A stretch of DNA of 64,000 bases from an uncultured Bacteroidota bacterium (GCA_903882805.1 CAIRYK010000088.1:1-64000), one strand, 5' to 3'; positions 9,480 to 19,463 are shown, numbered from the stretch's first letter. Notes: generated by a model not told the origin, from the letters alone. Made by a program: numbers and translations.

Positions 9480-10871
9480 TTATGCCTTCATGAGCATCAT
9501 TTCTTTTATATCTTCCATTATACGCTTGGCAATGTTGTTTGCTGTAGTTTCCGTTTCGCTTTCAGAGTAAATGCGGATAATGGGTTCTGTATTTGAAGTT
9601 CTTAAATGCACCCAGTTGTTATCAAACTCTATTCTAATACCATCTTCCGTATTTATTGGTTGTTTTTTGTATTTTTTCTTTATCTCTTCAAAAATCTGCT
9701 TCACATTTACGTCTTCTCCCAATTCAATTTTATTCTTAGAGATAAAGTAGTTAGGGTAAGTGTTGCGCAATGCTTTCACAGACTTACCGAACTTAGCCAA
9801 GTGTGTAAGGAAAAGCGCTATCCCAATCATAGCATCCCTGCCATAATGCAATTCCGGCACTATTACGCCTCCATTACCTTCGCCGCCAATTACAGCATTT
9901 ACTTCCTTCATTTTCCTGACAACGTTTACCTCGCCAACTGCGCTCGGATAATATTTGCCGCCATGCTTCTCGGTAACATCCTGCAATGCCCTTGTAGAAG
10001 AAAGGTTGGAAACAGTGTTGCCTTTTTTATTGGAGAGTATATAATCAGCAATTGCAACAAGGGTATATTCTTCGCCAAACAAACTACCGTCTTCACAAAC
10101 AAAACAAAGCCTGTCTACATCCGGGTCGATAGCTATACCTAAATGGGCATTTTTCTTTTTCACTACCGAACATAATTCGATCAAGTTCTCTGGAAGCGGC
10201 TCCGGATTGTGCGCAAACTTGCCGGTTACCTCTTCATTTATCACTGTCACATCTGTAACGCCTAAGGCATAAAGCGTCTCGGGCACCGATATTGCGCCGG
10301 TAGAATTAACTGCGTCCACAACGATACGCAAATTCATTTTTTTGATGGCAGCTACATCCACAAGCGGATGAGCAAGAATGGTATCTATGTGTTTTTGGAT
10401 GTAGGTGTTATCTATAGTTACTGTGCCTATTTTATTGATTTCTGCATAATTATGCTCTACGTTATCCGCATAATCCAGTATCCATTGTCCTTCTTCTGCA
10501 TTCAGGAACTCACCGTCTTTATTAAGCAACTTCAGTGCGTTCCATTCTTTGGGGTTATGACTTGCTGTTAGAATAATGCCGCCTCCGGCATTTTCCATTT
10601 TCACGGCCATTTCTACAGTAGGGGTAGTACTTAGTCCCAAATCAACGACATTGCAACCCAGACTTTGTAGCGTTGCAACCACAAGGTCGCGCACCATACC
10701 GCCAGATATTCTGCCGTCGCGCCCAACAACAATTTTCTTGTTTTCACTCTGCTGCATTACCCATGCGCCATAGGCAGTGGTAAACTTTACAACGTCGATA
10801 GGTGTCAGGCTTTTGCCTTGTTTACCACCAATTGTTCCTCTAATTCCGGATATAGACTTTATTAACGCCAT
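9480..10871 (-). CDS. glmM: Phosphoglucosamine mutase (alpha-D-phosphohexomutase)
   Basis: The product is 463 residues from the ATG at 10871. An upstream in-frame start at 10955 would add 28 residues with no family counterpart. The enzyme opens SISGIRGTIGGKQGKSLTP, the normal N-terminus. The phosphoserine loop is TASHNPKEWNA (Ser 104), the magnesium loop is DPDVDR, and the sugar loop is GEGNGGVIVPELHYGRDA. The C-terminal phosphate loop is RTSNTEPIIRIY. GlmM makes glucosamine-1-phosphate for UDP-GlcNAc; phosphomannomutase activity is a possible alternative because the family is promiscuous. Confidence 0.88.
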   Translation of the reverse strand: MALIKSISGIRGTIGGKQGKSLTPIDVVKFTTAYGAWVMQQSENKKIVVGRDGRISGGMVRDLVVATLQSLGCNVVDLGLSTTPTVEMAVKMENAGGGIILTASHNPKEWNALKLLNKDGEFLNAEEGQWILDYADNVEHNYAEINKIGTVTIDNTYIQKHIDTILAHPLVDVAAIKKMNLRIVVDAVNSTGAISVPETLYALGVTDVTVINEEVTGKFAHNPEPLPENLIELCSVVKKKNAHLGIAIDPDVDRLCFVCEDGSLFGEEYTLVAIADYILSNKKGNTVSNLSSTRALQDVTEKHGGKYYPSAVGEVNVVRKMKEVNAVIGGEGNGGVIVPELHYGRDAMIGIALFLTHLAKFGKSVKALRNTYPNYFISKNKIELGEDVNVKQIFEEIKKKYKKQPINTEDGIRIEFDNNWVHLRTSNTEPIIRIYSESETETTANNIAKRIMEDIKEMMLMKA

Positions 10872-11060
10872 GATGAAGTGTTGTGTTGCGAAGATAAGCG
10901 ATTGCTCTTTTTTTTCACCTACAGTCGAGAATAACAAGCGCATTAATTTGGGCAAAAAACCGCAAATAACAGCACAATAACATCATTTTAACGAACCTAA
11001 AAACCACAAATTGGAAAAACGATAAAGTCATATTACCTTGTAACAAATTTCATTATTCGC

Positions 11061-13883
11061 ATGAACCTATTTTCAACATTCTATTGGCGCCGCTTGCTGG
11101 GGGTGACTTTTGTTTCCTGTATTTCGGGATTTGCAATAGCCCAGGATCTACAAGCAAAACTACCTGTTGACCCTGAAGTAGTAACAGGAAAATTATCTAA
11201 CGGTCTAACTTATTATATCCGACCGAATCACAAACCTGAGCATAAGGTTGAGTTGAGACTGGCTGTTAAAGCGGGTTCCGTACTCGAAAATGATGACCAG
11301 CAAGGCCTTGCGCACTTCATGGAACACATGAACTTCAATGGCACCAAAAATTTCCAGAAAAACGAACTGGTTAGTTATCTACAATCAATAGGCGTGCAGT
11401 TTGGCGCTGACCTTAATGCATATACAAGCTTCGACCAGACAGTATATATACTCCCAATCCCGCTCGATAAACCTGATAATCTGGAAAAAGGATTTCAGAT
11501 AATCGAAGACTGGGCGCACAATGCCTTGCTTACAGATAAAGATATAGATGAAGAGCGCGGAGTAGTACTGGAAGAAAGCCGTCTTGGTAAGGGCGCAGAC
11601 GACCGAATGCTTAAAAAGTACTTTCCTAAAATGGCAGAAGGTTCCATTTATGCAAGCAGACTACCGATAGGCAAAGACGATGTAATAAAAAATGCTACCT
11701 ACGACAAGACGCGTAATTTTTACAAAGATTGGTACCGACCCGATTTACAATCTGTAATGGTTGTTGGGGACATAGATGTAGAAACGGCTAAAAAAATGAT
11801 TAATGCCCATTTCGCAGGAATAAAGAATCCAGCAAATGAAAAACCGAGGAAATACGTAGACGTTACGCCCCGTAAAACAGCGGAAGCAATGGTGGTTACA
11901 GACAAAGAAGCTACCAACGCACAACTGGTAGTAATGTTTCCCTACGCAAAGAAACACGCAAGCGTGACGCTCGGCGACTACAAAAAAGATCTTGTTGCGC
12001 AAATAACGATGTCCATGCTCAACCGTAGGTTGAACGACCTCGCTCAGGGAGGAAATCCACCATTTGCTTATGCAGGCGCCGAAATGGACGGCCTTATACA
12101 TGGCTATCAGGCGTTTTCGATGATTGCTATTTTTGACAAAAACGGCCCTGAAAAATCACTGATGGCATTGACAGGCGAATTAGTAAGAGCTCAGAAGTTC
12201 GGATTTACAGCCGATGAGCTAGAACTGGCAAAACGAGAAATGATGAGTAACATTGAGCGTGTATATAATGAAAGGAAAACAACAGATAGTAAGGCCTATG
12301 TAGACGAGTTTGTAAGGGTATTTCTTGACGACGAACCAATTCCGGGCATAACTAACGAATTTAACTATTACAAATCATTACTGCCTGGCATCAACCAAAA
12401 CGACGTAAATAGCCAACTGAAAACCTGGACTGCAAATACTAACACATTTACACTGGTAACTGGTCCAGACAAGCCCGATGTAAAATTGCCATCAGACAAA
12501 GAACTATTGGCAATGACAAAAAAAGGCTTTGCTCAGAATATAGAGAAATCAGAAGAAAAGAAAACTGCAGTGTCCTTGATGCAGGGGATGCCCGCTCCAG
12601 GAAAGGTAGTTAGTCAGGTAAAAGAGGAAGGGTTCGACGCTAATACCTACACATTGAGTAATGGCGTTAAGGTAACGATAAAAACAACTGACTACAAGAG
12701 CGACGAAATATTGATGACCGCTGTAAAAAAAGGCGGTAAAAACAACTACGGCCTTGCAGACAGAAGTAATGTACAGTTTGCTACAGATGTAGTAGATGCA
12801 ATGGGGCTTGGAACTTTTGCACCAAACGAGCTTGAAAAAATAATAGCTGGCAAAAATGTAAAAGTTGATGTAGAGATTGGCGACGTAAACGATGTTGTAA
12901 AAGGCTCAAGCTCCGTTAAAGACTTTGAAACTATGCTTCAACTCACCCATTTGTACCTGACCAGCCCTCGTAAAGATGAAGACTTGTTTAAAGCGTTTAA
13001 AGAAAAACAAATTGGCGTATTGCAGTTTATGAGTTCTAACCCAAGAGCTGCCTTCGTAGATACTACTGTAAAAACAATGTACAACAACAATCCGCTGGCG
13101 CGTATGGTAATACCCAAGCCAGCCGATTTTGAAAAAATCAATCTTGATCGTTCGCTCGAAATATACAAAAACGAACTATGCGGCGGAGATGGCTATCACT
13201 TTTTCTTTGTAGGCAATATTAAGCCCGAAAATGTAATGCAATTTATAGAAGCATACATTGGCGGTCTGCAAGCATCTGGCAAACCACTTGCCATTAAAGA
13301 TAATGGAGTTCGTCCGGTAAAAGGGGTAACAAAGATGGAAGTAAAGAAAGGTAAAGAAAAACAAAGCCTTATTATGTCTATGTACACCGGCGAAATTCCG
13401 TATTCAGAAGATTTAGCGCTTAAAGCTCAGGCATTGGCCGAAGTGCTGAATATTAAGGTTATAGAGGAGCTCCGCGAGAAAATGGGCGCTATTTATGGCG
13501 GCGGTTTTAATGCAAGTGTTTCTAAAGAGCCCTACGAGCGTTACAGCATTCAATTGCAATTGCCCTGTGGACCCGAAAATGTAGAGAAATTATTGGCAGC
13601 AGCTAATACCGAAATCGAGAAAATAAAGGCTAACGGACCTGATGCTAAAGATGTAGAAAAAGTGAAAAACCAATGGAAAGAAAAACACATTACTGATGTA
13701 AAAGAAAATAAATACTGGACCGGCAAGCTGGAAAGTTCGCTGTTTTGGGGTAGAGATAAAGACAGGATCCTGAAATACCAGACCTATGTAGATAAGCTTA
13801 CACCTGCCGATATTAAAGAAACCGCACAAAAACTACTGAATGGTAATAACCAGTTTACTTCGGTATTGTATCCAGAATCTTAG
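11061..13883 (+). CDS. M16 family zinc metallopeptidase (insulinase/pitrilysin type)
   Basis: This is a 940-residue exported protein with a signal peptide at about residues 1-28 (ending SGFAIAQ). The inverted zinc motif HFMEH is at residues 85-89, and the distal glutamate region is DEERGVVLEESRLG. Two homologous halves, each with M16 and M16_C domains, follow, as expected for a full two-half clamshell protease. The second half starts around DANTYTLSNGVKV and lacks the zinc motif, as usual. It is probably periplasmic and degrades peptides. It stands alone, with a terminator behind it. Confidence 0.93.
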   Translation: MNLFSTFYWRRLLGVTFVSCISGFAIAQDLQAKLPVDPEVVTGKLSNGLTYYIRPNHKPEHKVELRLAVKAGSVLENDDQQGLAHFMEHMNFNGTKNFQKNELVSYLQSIGVQFGADLNAYTSFDQTVYILPIPLDKPDNLEKGFQIIEDWAHNALLTDKDIDEERGVVLEESRLGKGADDRMLKKYFPKMAEGSIYASRLPIGKDDVIKNATYDKTRNFYKDWYRPDLQSVMVVGDIDVETAKKMINAHFAGIKNPANEKPRKYVDVTPRKTAEAMVVTDKEATNAQLVVMFPYAKKHASVTLGDYKKDLVAQITMSMLNRRLNDLAQGGNPPFAYAGAEMDGLIHGYQAFSMIAIFDKNGPEKSLMALTGELVRAQKFGFTADELELAKREMMSNIERVYNERKTTDSKAYVDEFVRVFLDDEPIPGITNEFNYYKSLLPGINQNDVNSQLKTWTANTNTFTLVTGPDKPDVKLPSDKELLAMTKKGFAQNIEKSEEKKTAVSLMQGMPAPGKVVSQVKEEGFDANTYTLSNGVKVTIKTTDYKSDEILMTAVKKGGKNNYGLADRSNVQFATDVVDAMGLGTFAPNELEKIIAGKNVKVDVEIGDVNDVVKGSSSVKDFETMLQLTHLYLTSPRKDEDLFKAFKEKQIGVLQFMSSNPRAAFVDTTVKTMYNNNPLARMVIPKPADFEKINLDRSLEIYKNELCGGDGYHFFFVGNIKPENVMQFIEAYIGGLQASGKPLAIKDNGVRPVKGVTKMEVKKGKEKQSLIMSMYTGEIPYSEDLALKAQALAEVLNIKVIEELREKMGAIYGGGFNASVSKEPYERYSIQLQLPCGPENVEKLLAAANTEIEKIKANGPDAKDVEKVKNQWKEKHITDVKENKYWTGKLESSLFWGRDKDRILKYQTYVDKLTPADIKETAQKLLNGNNQFTSVLYPES

Positions 13884-13914
13884 CAGTTGATATTCAAATA
13901 CTTAAAAACTAGCT

Positions 13915-13950
13915 AAGCAATAAGGTCCCGAAAAGGGGCCTTATTGCTTT
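13915..13950 (+). terminator. Rho-independent terminator after M16 peptidase
   Basis: The arm AAGCAATAAGGTCCC pairs with GGGGCCTTATTGCTT, with one non-Watson-Crick pair, around a short A-rich loop. It is 32 bases after the stop codon. Confidence 0.8.
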
Positions 13951-14077
13951 ACAACCTACCAATAACATATACTCTTTTAACATTTTTCTTAGGTGGCAGA
14001 TGTTTGTTTTAACAATGTTGTAGTACAAGAAGACAGTAAATTTGAGGAAGTATTCGTAAACAATAAAAATTGGAACT

Positions 14078-15565
14078 ATGAAATTCAATCTGATCCCGGT
14101 CATTTTAACAGCGGCGACAACTTCTATTGTCACTATGGTCACAGTATCCCATTTTCAACAACCCAAACCTTATTTTGAGCAGGCTGCGCCGGTTAATAAG
14201 AGCGATGCACGCTTTGCTAATTTTGCTGGTTTGGCAGGAAATGCTGCAGCTGTAAGCTTCGAAAATGCAGCAGAATCATCTGTGAAGGCAGTAGTGCACA
14301 TTAAAACCACTACAAATGGCAGAACTGTAATAACTAATAGCAATGATATGTTCAGTCAGTTATTCGGACAACGCCAATACTACATTCCGCCGCAATCTGG
14401 ATCAGGTTCGGGGGTGGTGATTTCTCCTGATGGCTATATTGTAACTAATAACCATGTAGTTGCTGAGGCAAATGAAGTAACTGTAACATTCAACGATAGA
14501 TACACTGCACAGGCAAAGGTAATAGGCGCTGACGCTGCTACCGATATTGCTGTACTGAAAGTAGATGGCGATAAGAACCTTCCCTTTATGGAGTTCGGAA
14601 ACAGCGACGACGTAAGGCTTGGTCAGTGGGTATTGGCGGTGGGCTATCCTTTGTCGCTCGATGCTACTGTTACGGCAGGCATCGTAAGCGCAAAAGGACG
14701 TTCGCTTGGCATCAACAAAACCCGCTCGGCTTCAGCGATAGAATCTTTTATACAAACCGATGCGGCTGTGAACCCCGGCAACAGCGGCGGAGCATTGGTT
14801 AGTACTTCCGGTCAGCTAATAGGCATTAATTCAGCCATTGCATCGCCTACAGGATCGTATGCTGGCTACTCCTACGCTATACCTGCAAACATAGTACGTA
14901 AAGCAGTGAACGACCTAATGAAATATGGCTCTTTGCAGCGTGGTTATCTGGGAATTGAGTTTCTGGATAGCAGATCTGAAAACCCTGAACTACTTGCACA
15001 TCTGGGACTGAATAAGAAGGACGGCGTATATGCTATGGACGTAACCGAGAAAAGCGGAGCAGCTAAGGCCGGCATACTAAAAGGCGATTTCATTACCCAG
15101 ATAAATGGACAACCAGTTAATAGCCCTGCAGAAATACAGGGTTTGATTGCACGCTTTCAGCCCGGTGACAATGTAAGTGTACGATATATAAGAGACAACA
15201 AGACCTTTAATGTAACTGTGCAGCTAACTAACCTGAATGGAACGACTGAAATAGTTAATGCCGCAAATAGCGTTAAGATGTTTGGCGCTACCTTCCGGCC
15301 ATTAACCGATAAAGAAAAAGCCGGCTATAATGTAGATGGAGGAATAATAGTAGAAAATATAGGCAATGGTGTGATTGCCAAACAAACACAAATGCATAAT
15401 GGGTTTATAGTTACTACAATTAACGACCGACTAATGCACACTATGAACGACTTTCAGATTGCTATTTCGGAGAGCAAGAACTTACAAATTGGAGGCTTTT
15501 ACCCAAAACACGAAGGCATGTACTATTACGGGCTGAATAATGTAAAAGCCATGAATGGTCAATAA
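14078..15565 (+). CDS. Do/DegP-type periplasmic serine protease
   Basis: This is a 495-residue HtrA protein with an N-terminal membrane or signal segment (about residues 5-25). The trypsin-like domain has the complete triad: His 126 in VTNNHVV, Asp 156 in ATDIAVL and Ser 236 in NPGNSGGAL. Two PDZ domains follow, at about residues 285-385 (GYLGIEFLD, GILKGDFITQINGQPV) and 400-490. It performs periplasmic protein quality control. The ATG at 14078 was chosen because it directly precedes the signal segment. Flanking terminators make it a single-gene unit. Confidence 0.95.
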   Translation: MKFNLIPVILTAATTSIVTMVTVSHFQQPKPYFEQAAPVNKSDARFANFAGLAGNAAAVSFENAAESSVKAVVHIKTTTNGRTVITNSNDMFSQLFGQRQYYIPPQSGSGSGVVISPDGYIVTNNHVVAEANEVTVTFNDRYTAQAKVIGADAATDIAVLKVDGDKNLPFMEFGNSDDVRLGQWVLAVGYPLSLDATVTAGIVSAKGRSLGINKTRSASAIESFIQTDAAVNPGNSGGALVSTSGQLIGINSAIASPTGSYAGYSYAIPANIVRKAVNDLMKYGSLQRGYLGIEFLDSRSENPELLAHLGLNKKDGVYAMDVTEKSGAAKAGILKGDFITQINGQPVNSPAEIQGLIARFQPGDNVSVRYIRDNKTFNVTVQLTNLNGTTEIVNAANSVKMFGATFRPLTDKEKAGYNVDGGIIVENIGNGVIAKQTQMHNGFIVTTINDRLMHTMNDFQIAISESKNLQIGGFYPKHEGMYYYGLNNVKAMNGQ

Positions 15566-15583
15566 CAAAAATAATGCTAATCC

Positions 15584-15619
15584 AATATAGCGGAAGGATT
15601 TAGAGCCTTCCGCTATATT
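15584..15619. terminator. Hairpin after the HtrA gene
   Basis: ATATAGCGGAAGG pairs with CCTTCCGCTATAT around a seven-base loop, 20 bases after the stop. It is followed by TTTG on the plus strand. Confidence 0.75.
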
Positions 15620-15686
15620 TGTTTTTAAAAGTATCCTGATTATCGACAATTCCCTTAACAAGCGGAACATATTGTAACGCAAAAAA

Positions 15687-15714
15687 ACGGAAGGATGTTT
15701 AGTCATCCTTCCGT
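15687..15714 (-). terminator. Terminator of the rimM-trmD-rplS operon
   Basis: On the minus strand ACGGAAGGATG pairs with CATCCTTCCGT around a six-base loop. It is followed by a run of T and lies 22 bases after the rplS stop. Confidence 0.9.
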
Positions 15715-15735
15715 AACAGAAATATTGTAAATAGA

Positions 15736-16104
15736 TTATTTTTTTGCTGAAGCGTGTATTTGCTTCTTCTCTTTAATACGAGCTGATTTACCAGAACGCT
15801 CACGGAGATAGAACAATTTAGCGCGACGAACACGACCTACCTTATTCAAAATAATCGAGTCGATGTTTGGCGAAAAGAGTGGGAACAAACGCTCTACACC
15901 AACGCCGTCGGACATTTTACGAACGGTAAAAGTTTGTGTATATCCACGACCCTGACGCTTCAATACATCGCCCTTGAAAGACTGGATACGGTCTTTATTA
16001 CCTTCGGTAATTTTATAATTTACTGTAATATTATCGCCGGCCTTGAATTTTGGATATTCTTTCTTGCCGGTAAGTTGTTCGTGTACAAAAGCTACTGCTT
16101 CCAT
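15736..16104 (-). CDS. rplS: 50S ribosomal protein L19
   Basis: The 122-residue protein has the L19 core: PKFKAGDNITVNYKITEGNK, RIQSFKGDVLKRQGRG, FTVRKMSDGVGVERLFPLFSP and the RRAKLFYLRERSGKSARI signature. A short basic tail (KEKKQIHASAKK) follows. L19 sits at the 30S/50S interface. It is the last gene of the rimM-trmD-rplS group and is followed by a strong terminator. Confidence 0.97.
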   Translation of the reverse strand: MEAVAFVHEQLTGKKEYPKFKAGDNITVNYKITEGNKDRIQSFKGDVLKRQGRGYTQTFTVRKMSDGVGVERLFPLFSPNIDSIILNKVGRVRRAKLFYLRERSGKSARIKEKKQIHASAKK

Positions 16105-16287
16105 TAGTTATGAATTTTTTCGGACTGCAAAGGTAACAATTATTTTATGTTTTACACAAAAAAAATAACTTTTATTCCTCTGAAATCGCTTTTTAAAATA
16201 AAAATTGTTAGAAAATTGCTGCAACAAAGAATAAGTAGCGACTAAATATTCCTGTTTTTCGCTGTCTTGTGGCGAAGATAATAAATT

Positions 16288-16965
16288 TTATTCTTCTAAA
16301 AGTCCGGGTCTTCTTTCTGCGGTCCGTTTCAATGATTGTTCGTGGCGCCAATTATCAATTTTTTTAGGATCTCCACAAAGAAGTTGCTCTGGCACTTCCC
16401 ATCCTCTGAAGTTTGCCGGCCTTGTATAAACAGGAGGCGCAAGTAATCCATCCTGAAAAGAATCAAACAAAGCTGAGGTTTCATCATTGAGTACACCTGG
16501 AATCAATCTACCAATTGCATCTACCACTACGGCGGCAGCAAGCTCTCCTCCGCTAAGCACGTAGTCGCCTATTGATATTTCTCTGGTTACAAAATGTTGC
16601 CTTATGCGCTCGTCTATGCCTTTATAATGTCCGCAAATAATAATAATGTTGGTTTTCATAGACAAGTTATTAGCTGTCTTTTGATCAAACATCGCGCCAT
16701 CAGGCGTCATAAAGATAACCTCATCATAGTTGCGCTCTTTTTGCAACAACTCAATTGCTATTGCCAGCGGTTCGGGCATCATTACCATTCCAGCGCCGCC
16801 GCCAAATTGATAGTCATCTACCTGACCCTGTTTGTAAGGGGTAGTATCTCGCAAATTATGCGTATACACCTCAAGTAAACCTTTCTCTTGCGCGCGTTTC
16901 ATTATAGAATGACTGAAAGGGCTAACCAGCAACTCAGGAAGGACGGTGATGATATCTATCCGCAT
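16288..16965 (-). CDS. trmD: tRNA (guanine-37-N1)-methyltransferase
   Basis: The 225-residue SPOUT enzyme methylates G37 of tRNAs reading CNN codons. It begins [13 protein letters not shown]. It shows [19 protein letters not shown] and the trefoil-knot SAM site [22 protein letters not shown] with the following RLIPGVL. The carboxyl end [20 protein letters not shown] is standard. It lies 97 bases after rimM and 184 bases before rplS on the same strand. Confidence 0.97.
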   Translation of the reverse strand: MRIDIITVLPELLVSPFSHSIMKRAQEKGLLEVYTHNLRDTTPYKQGQVDDYQFGGGAGMVMMPEPLAIAIELLQKERNYDEVIFMTPDGAMFDQKTANNLSMKTNIIIICGHYKGIDERIRQHFVTREISIGDYVLSGGELAAAVVVDAIGRLIPGVLNDETSALFDSFQDGLLAPPVYTRPANFRGWEVPEQLLCGDPKKIDNWRHEQSLKRTAERRPGLLEE

Positions 16966-17061
16966 ATATAATTCGGTTATTGATTTGATTGTTTTATGCT
17001 CCTTTATACAAGGCTAAAAATTAAGATTGAGGGTAGGGCAGCAGGGTATAGAAACTCTACT

Positions 17062-17574
17062 TTAGGCGTCAAGATATATTTCAATCAAACCTTCCGGTAA
17101 TAATGTAAACAAGGTTTTCTTTTTCAGATCCAGTTTTTCAATAGTTTGCTCTATCAGTGGAATCAACACTTCTTTATTTTGGTAGATTATTCGCGCCAAC
17201 CACTGCTTACCTGTTTGAACTACATCATCTATAACGCCAATTGCGCCATAATGCTGATCAATCACACTGAATCCAATCCATAATAATGGCGAATTAGCCG
17301 CATAGGAGGCAAGTATAGTTTCATCAACATACACTTGCTTGGTTACAAGTTTCTTTGCCGCTTCAATTTTTTCGATTTGTTCCAGACTTACCAAGTATTC
17401 TTTATCGCTACTTGCTTTTACCTGACTTACAAAATAGGGGATGTAACTGCCTTTTTGCATTTCAATATATAATGGTTGTTCTTTCTTCAACCATAACGAA
17501 TTTCCAACTACGTGAGTCATAATAACAGACCCAGTTAGCCCGTGTGTGGCTACAATTTTACCAACTCTTATCAT
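17062..17574 (-). CDS. rimM: Ribosome maturation factor RimM
   Basis: The 170-residue protein assists assembly of the 30S head. The N-terminal RimM barrel starts IRVGKIVATHGLTGSVIMTHVVG. The linker-PRC domain contains LLWIGFSVIDQHYGAIGVIDDVV and ends EVLIPLIEQTIEKLDLKKKTLFTLLPEGLIEIY, a normal PRC end. It is the first gene of a three-gene operon. The rpsP gene that usually precedes it is absent; instead about 540 bases without a gene lie upstream. Confidence 0.95.
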   Translation of the reverse strand: MIRVGKIVATHGLTGSVIMTHVVGNSLWLKKEQPLYIEMQKGSYIPYFVSQVKASSDKEYLVSLEQIEKIEAAKKLVTKQVYVDETILASYAANSPLLWIGFSVIDQHYGAIGVIDDVVQTGKQWLARIIYQNKEVLIPLIEQTIEKLDLKKKTLFTLLPEGLIEIYLDA

Positions 17575-18114
17575 GTTCCGGCAAAGTTAGCTGATATACC
17601 TCATTTTTTTGAAAACTATCTGTTTTTGAAGTTTGGAAAGGAATTGAAGCGCATTCTCAAGAAAATTTATTTAATTAATATGTCAGTCTAAGCAAATCCC
17701 TATTTTTTAAATTTAAATTTGCGGAATAGTCGCCAACTATGCGCCGAAATGGACCAAATTAAACAAAATAAATTTTCGTTATGCGTATAATGTTATTTTT
17801 AAATGCATTAACAACCAAAAAGGAATATTTGCACAATATAAAATCCAGCAATCAACACCGCCACTCTAGGTAAGAATAAACTTCAAAATTTAAAAGTGAA
17901 CGTTAGTTATTCTATAGTTAATGAACTATTTATAGTTGTTATATTAACTTAATATGATACTCATGCTGAAAAATAATTTTTGTCAGAAAATTATATTTTT
18001 TCGCGATAAAGGCCTATTATTATGCTTCGATAAGTATAGACCATATTTTTTGCCTTGTAGGTGCAATTATTCAGCCATAGAAAAAGCAAAAAACAGAGGA
18101 ACATAATTTTTTTT
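17575..18114. other. AT-rich intergenic region without a recognisable gene
   Basis: No supported ORF, tRNA or clear hairpin was found in these 540 bases. They separate rimM (minus) from a divergently transcribed exported protein gene and must hold both promoters. A T-rich stretch ATATTTTTTGCC near 18041 could be a loose -7 element for the plus-strand gene. Confidence 0.5.
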
Positions 18115-18924
18115 ATGAAGTATTTAGTTAGATACAACATACGGTATAAACTCATCTTAGTATTCGCTTGTGCGTTGCTTTGCTCCAATGTATCAAAGGG
18201 GCAGTCAAGAGCCACGGAATCACTTTTACAGCTAGAGTCTGTAAATGATGATGATGATCAAGATGAAAAAGCTGACGAAGAGGACAATTCCGTAAACCTG
18301 GTTGAAGTACAGAATTTTAATACCCGGAAATTATCGTTAGCGCGTTTTGTTTTCGGTGATATTGGTACTTCAAGTTTAAAATTTGATTATTCAGATGCAA
18401 GCAGAACTGCCAATGGATATTCATTTGCATTATGCGGTCAACTTGGTTTACGCGTTGATTCTAAGAACGAGAACACCAAGACATTAATAACTACCGGTTT
18501 AGAGTTCAGAAACTTCAATTGCAGCTACGCAATAGAAGATAATGCCGGCCTAACCAGAAACTATTGTCATTATTGGTATATGGGCGTTCCGGTATATCTT
18601 ACTATATATGGAGCAAAGCATACGCCTGGAAGCAAAAACGACTTAAACTTCTATGGTCAGATTGGATTAACAATGGGTGTTAAAATGGCCGTTACCGAAC
18701 TTAATGAAGGCGGCACAAACGCCACGATAGATATTAGCAGCCATTACAATTCACTTGTACTTCAACCATTCGTAAGCGCTGGTATTACTTACAAAACAAA
18801 TGGTCATACTTTGCTTATTGGTCCATTTTATGGCTACAGCTTAGACAACATGAGCAACATAGCAGGCGCGCAAGAATCTGTACAAACTTATGGTGTGAGA
18901 TTGACAGCAATGATGTTTAAATAA
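18115..18924 (+). CDS. Exported protein, probable outer-membrane beta-barrel
   Basis: The product is 269 residues from the ATG at 18115; an upstream GTG would add 18 residues before the signal peptide. The signal is LILVFACALLCSNVSKGQ. An acidic linker with a run of Asp/Glu (DDDDQDEKADEEDN) follows. The rest alternates polar and hydrophobic residues like a porin (GYSFALCGQLGLRVDS, LNFYGQIGLTMGVKMA, YGVRLTAMMFK) and ends in phenylalanine-lysine. This fits the outer-membrane beta-barrel/PorT-like group. The cargo is unknown. A terminator follows. Confidence 0.7.
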   Translation: MKYLVRYNIRYKLILVFACALLCSNVSKGQSRATESLLQLESVNDDDDQDEKADEEDNSVNLVEVQNFNTRKLSLARFVFGDIGTSSLKFDYSDASRTANGYSFALCGQLGLRVDSKNENTKTLITTGLEFRNFNCSYAIEDNAGLTRNYCHYWYMGVPVYLTIYGAKHTPGSKNDLNFYGQIGLTMGVKMAVTELNEGGTNATIDISSHYNSLVLQPFVSAGITYKTNGHTLLIGPFYGYSLDNMSNIAGAQESVQTYGVRLTAMMFK

Positions 18925-18942
18925 GTATAGAGCAATAATATT

Positions 18943-18978
18943 AAAGAGCCTGTAGAATTGATTTCTACAGGCTCTTTT
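18943..18978 (+). terminator. Rho-independent terminator
   Basis: AAAGAGCCTGTAGAA pairs with TTCTACAGGCTCTTT over 15 bp with a five-base loop, followed by T. It closes the beta-barrel gene. Confidence 0.9.
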
Positions 18979-19141
18979 GTTTATTGGGGAATTCAGGATA
19001 TGCAAAATCTTATGGGTTTGTATTGAAAGGAAAGTTATGATAGAGTTACACATTTCCCGTATAATGTAATACTTACGTATTTTCTTACTGTTGGCTGTGG
19101 CTGGTATACAAAGACTGACTATCAAATTTGTGCTTGTTTTT

Positions 19142-19171
19142 TTGTTCTATAATTTCGTTCTTATGTTACCG
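19142..19171 (+). other. dif-like Xer site E (C/D orientation, degenerate)
   Basis: A left arm TTGTTCTATAA and a right arm TTATGTTACCG are separated by eight bases. The right arm shares its first eight bases with the XerD arm of E. coli dif (TTATGTTAAAT). The left arm resembles those of sites B and C below. The eight-base spacer is longer than in dif, although it equals that of the plasmid cer site. It is the weakest of the five sites. Confidence 0.4.
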
Positions 19172-19218
19172 AAGGCCCGAATATCGAAGCAATGGACATT
19201 TTACCGTCATTGCGCAGT

Positions 19219-19246
19219 ATTTAACATAAGATGATTATGTAACAAA
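19219..19246 (-). other. dif-like Xer site A (D/C orientation), left end of module 1
   Basis: On the plus strand the site reads ATTTAACATAA, five to six bases, then TATGTAACAAA. On the minus strand the right arm is exactly the E. coli dif XerD arm TTATGTTAAAT. The XerC-side arm TTTGTTACATA matches that of site B. It faces site B with its XerC arm inward. Confidence 0.6.
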
Positions 19247-19337
19247 ACTTCCATTGGGCGCAGGGCTGGCAGGAGACGTATGTGTTCCTTTTCCCTGTTG
19301 TGGGTTCCCCCGGAGAGGAGGTTGCAAAGTTTGCTCT

Positions 19338-19463
19338 ATGTTGTACAAAGAGGTTAGGAAGGAATGGAAAAGCGGGGTATTGGTAGACTACATAGAAACC
19401 ACCACCTGGTACCTCTTCAAGATACCAGTTTGGCGGGTGGTGTTGGAGACAATTACTCTTTAA
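19338..19463 (+). CDS. Possible small protein in module 1
   Basis: This is a 41-residue ORF from the ATG at 19338. The frame is open back to a TTG at 19254, which would give 69 residues with a cysteine-rich start. It reads MLYKEVRKEWKSG and then a hydrophobic, aromatic part (TTWYLFKIPVWRVVLETITL). No family was recognised. The surrounding 200 bases are more GC-rich than the neighbours and can fold (a CACCACC...GGTGGTG pair lies in the 3' half), so an RNA gene is an alternative. It overlaps the end of the convergent minus-strand gene by four bases. Confidence 0.3.
   Translation: MLYKEVRKEWKSGVLVDYIETTTWYLFKIPVWRVVLETITL

Noticed and set aside
17773-17804. TATGCGTATAATGTTATTTTTAAAT resembles dif loosely
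   Set aside because: The XerC-like half fits but the XerD half lacks TTATGTT and has the wrong spacing. It was not counted as a site.
19054-19080. CCCGTATAATGTAATACTTACG as a sixth Xer site
   Set aside because: Only the left arm is similar; the right arm does not match TTATGTTAAAT.
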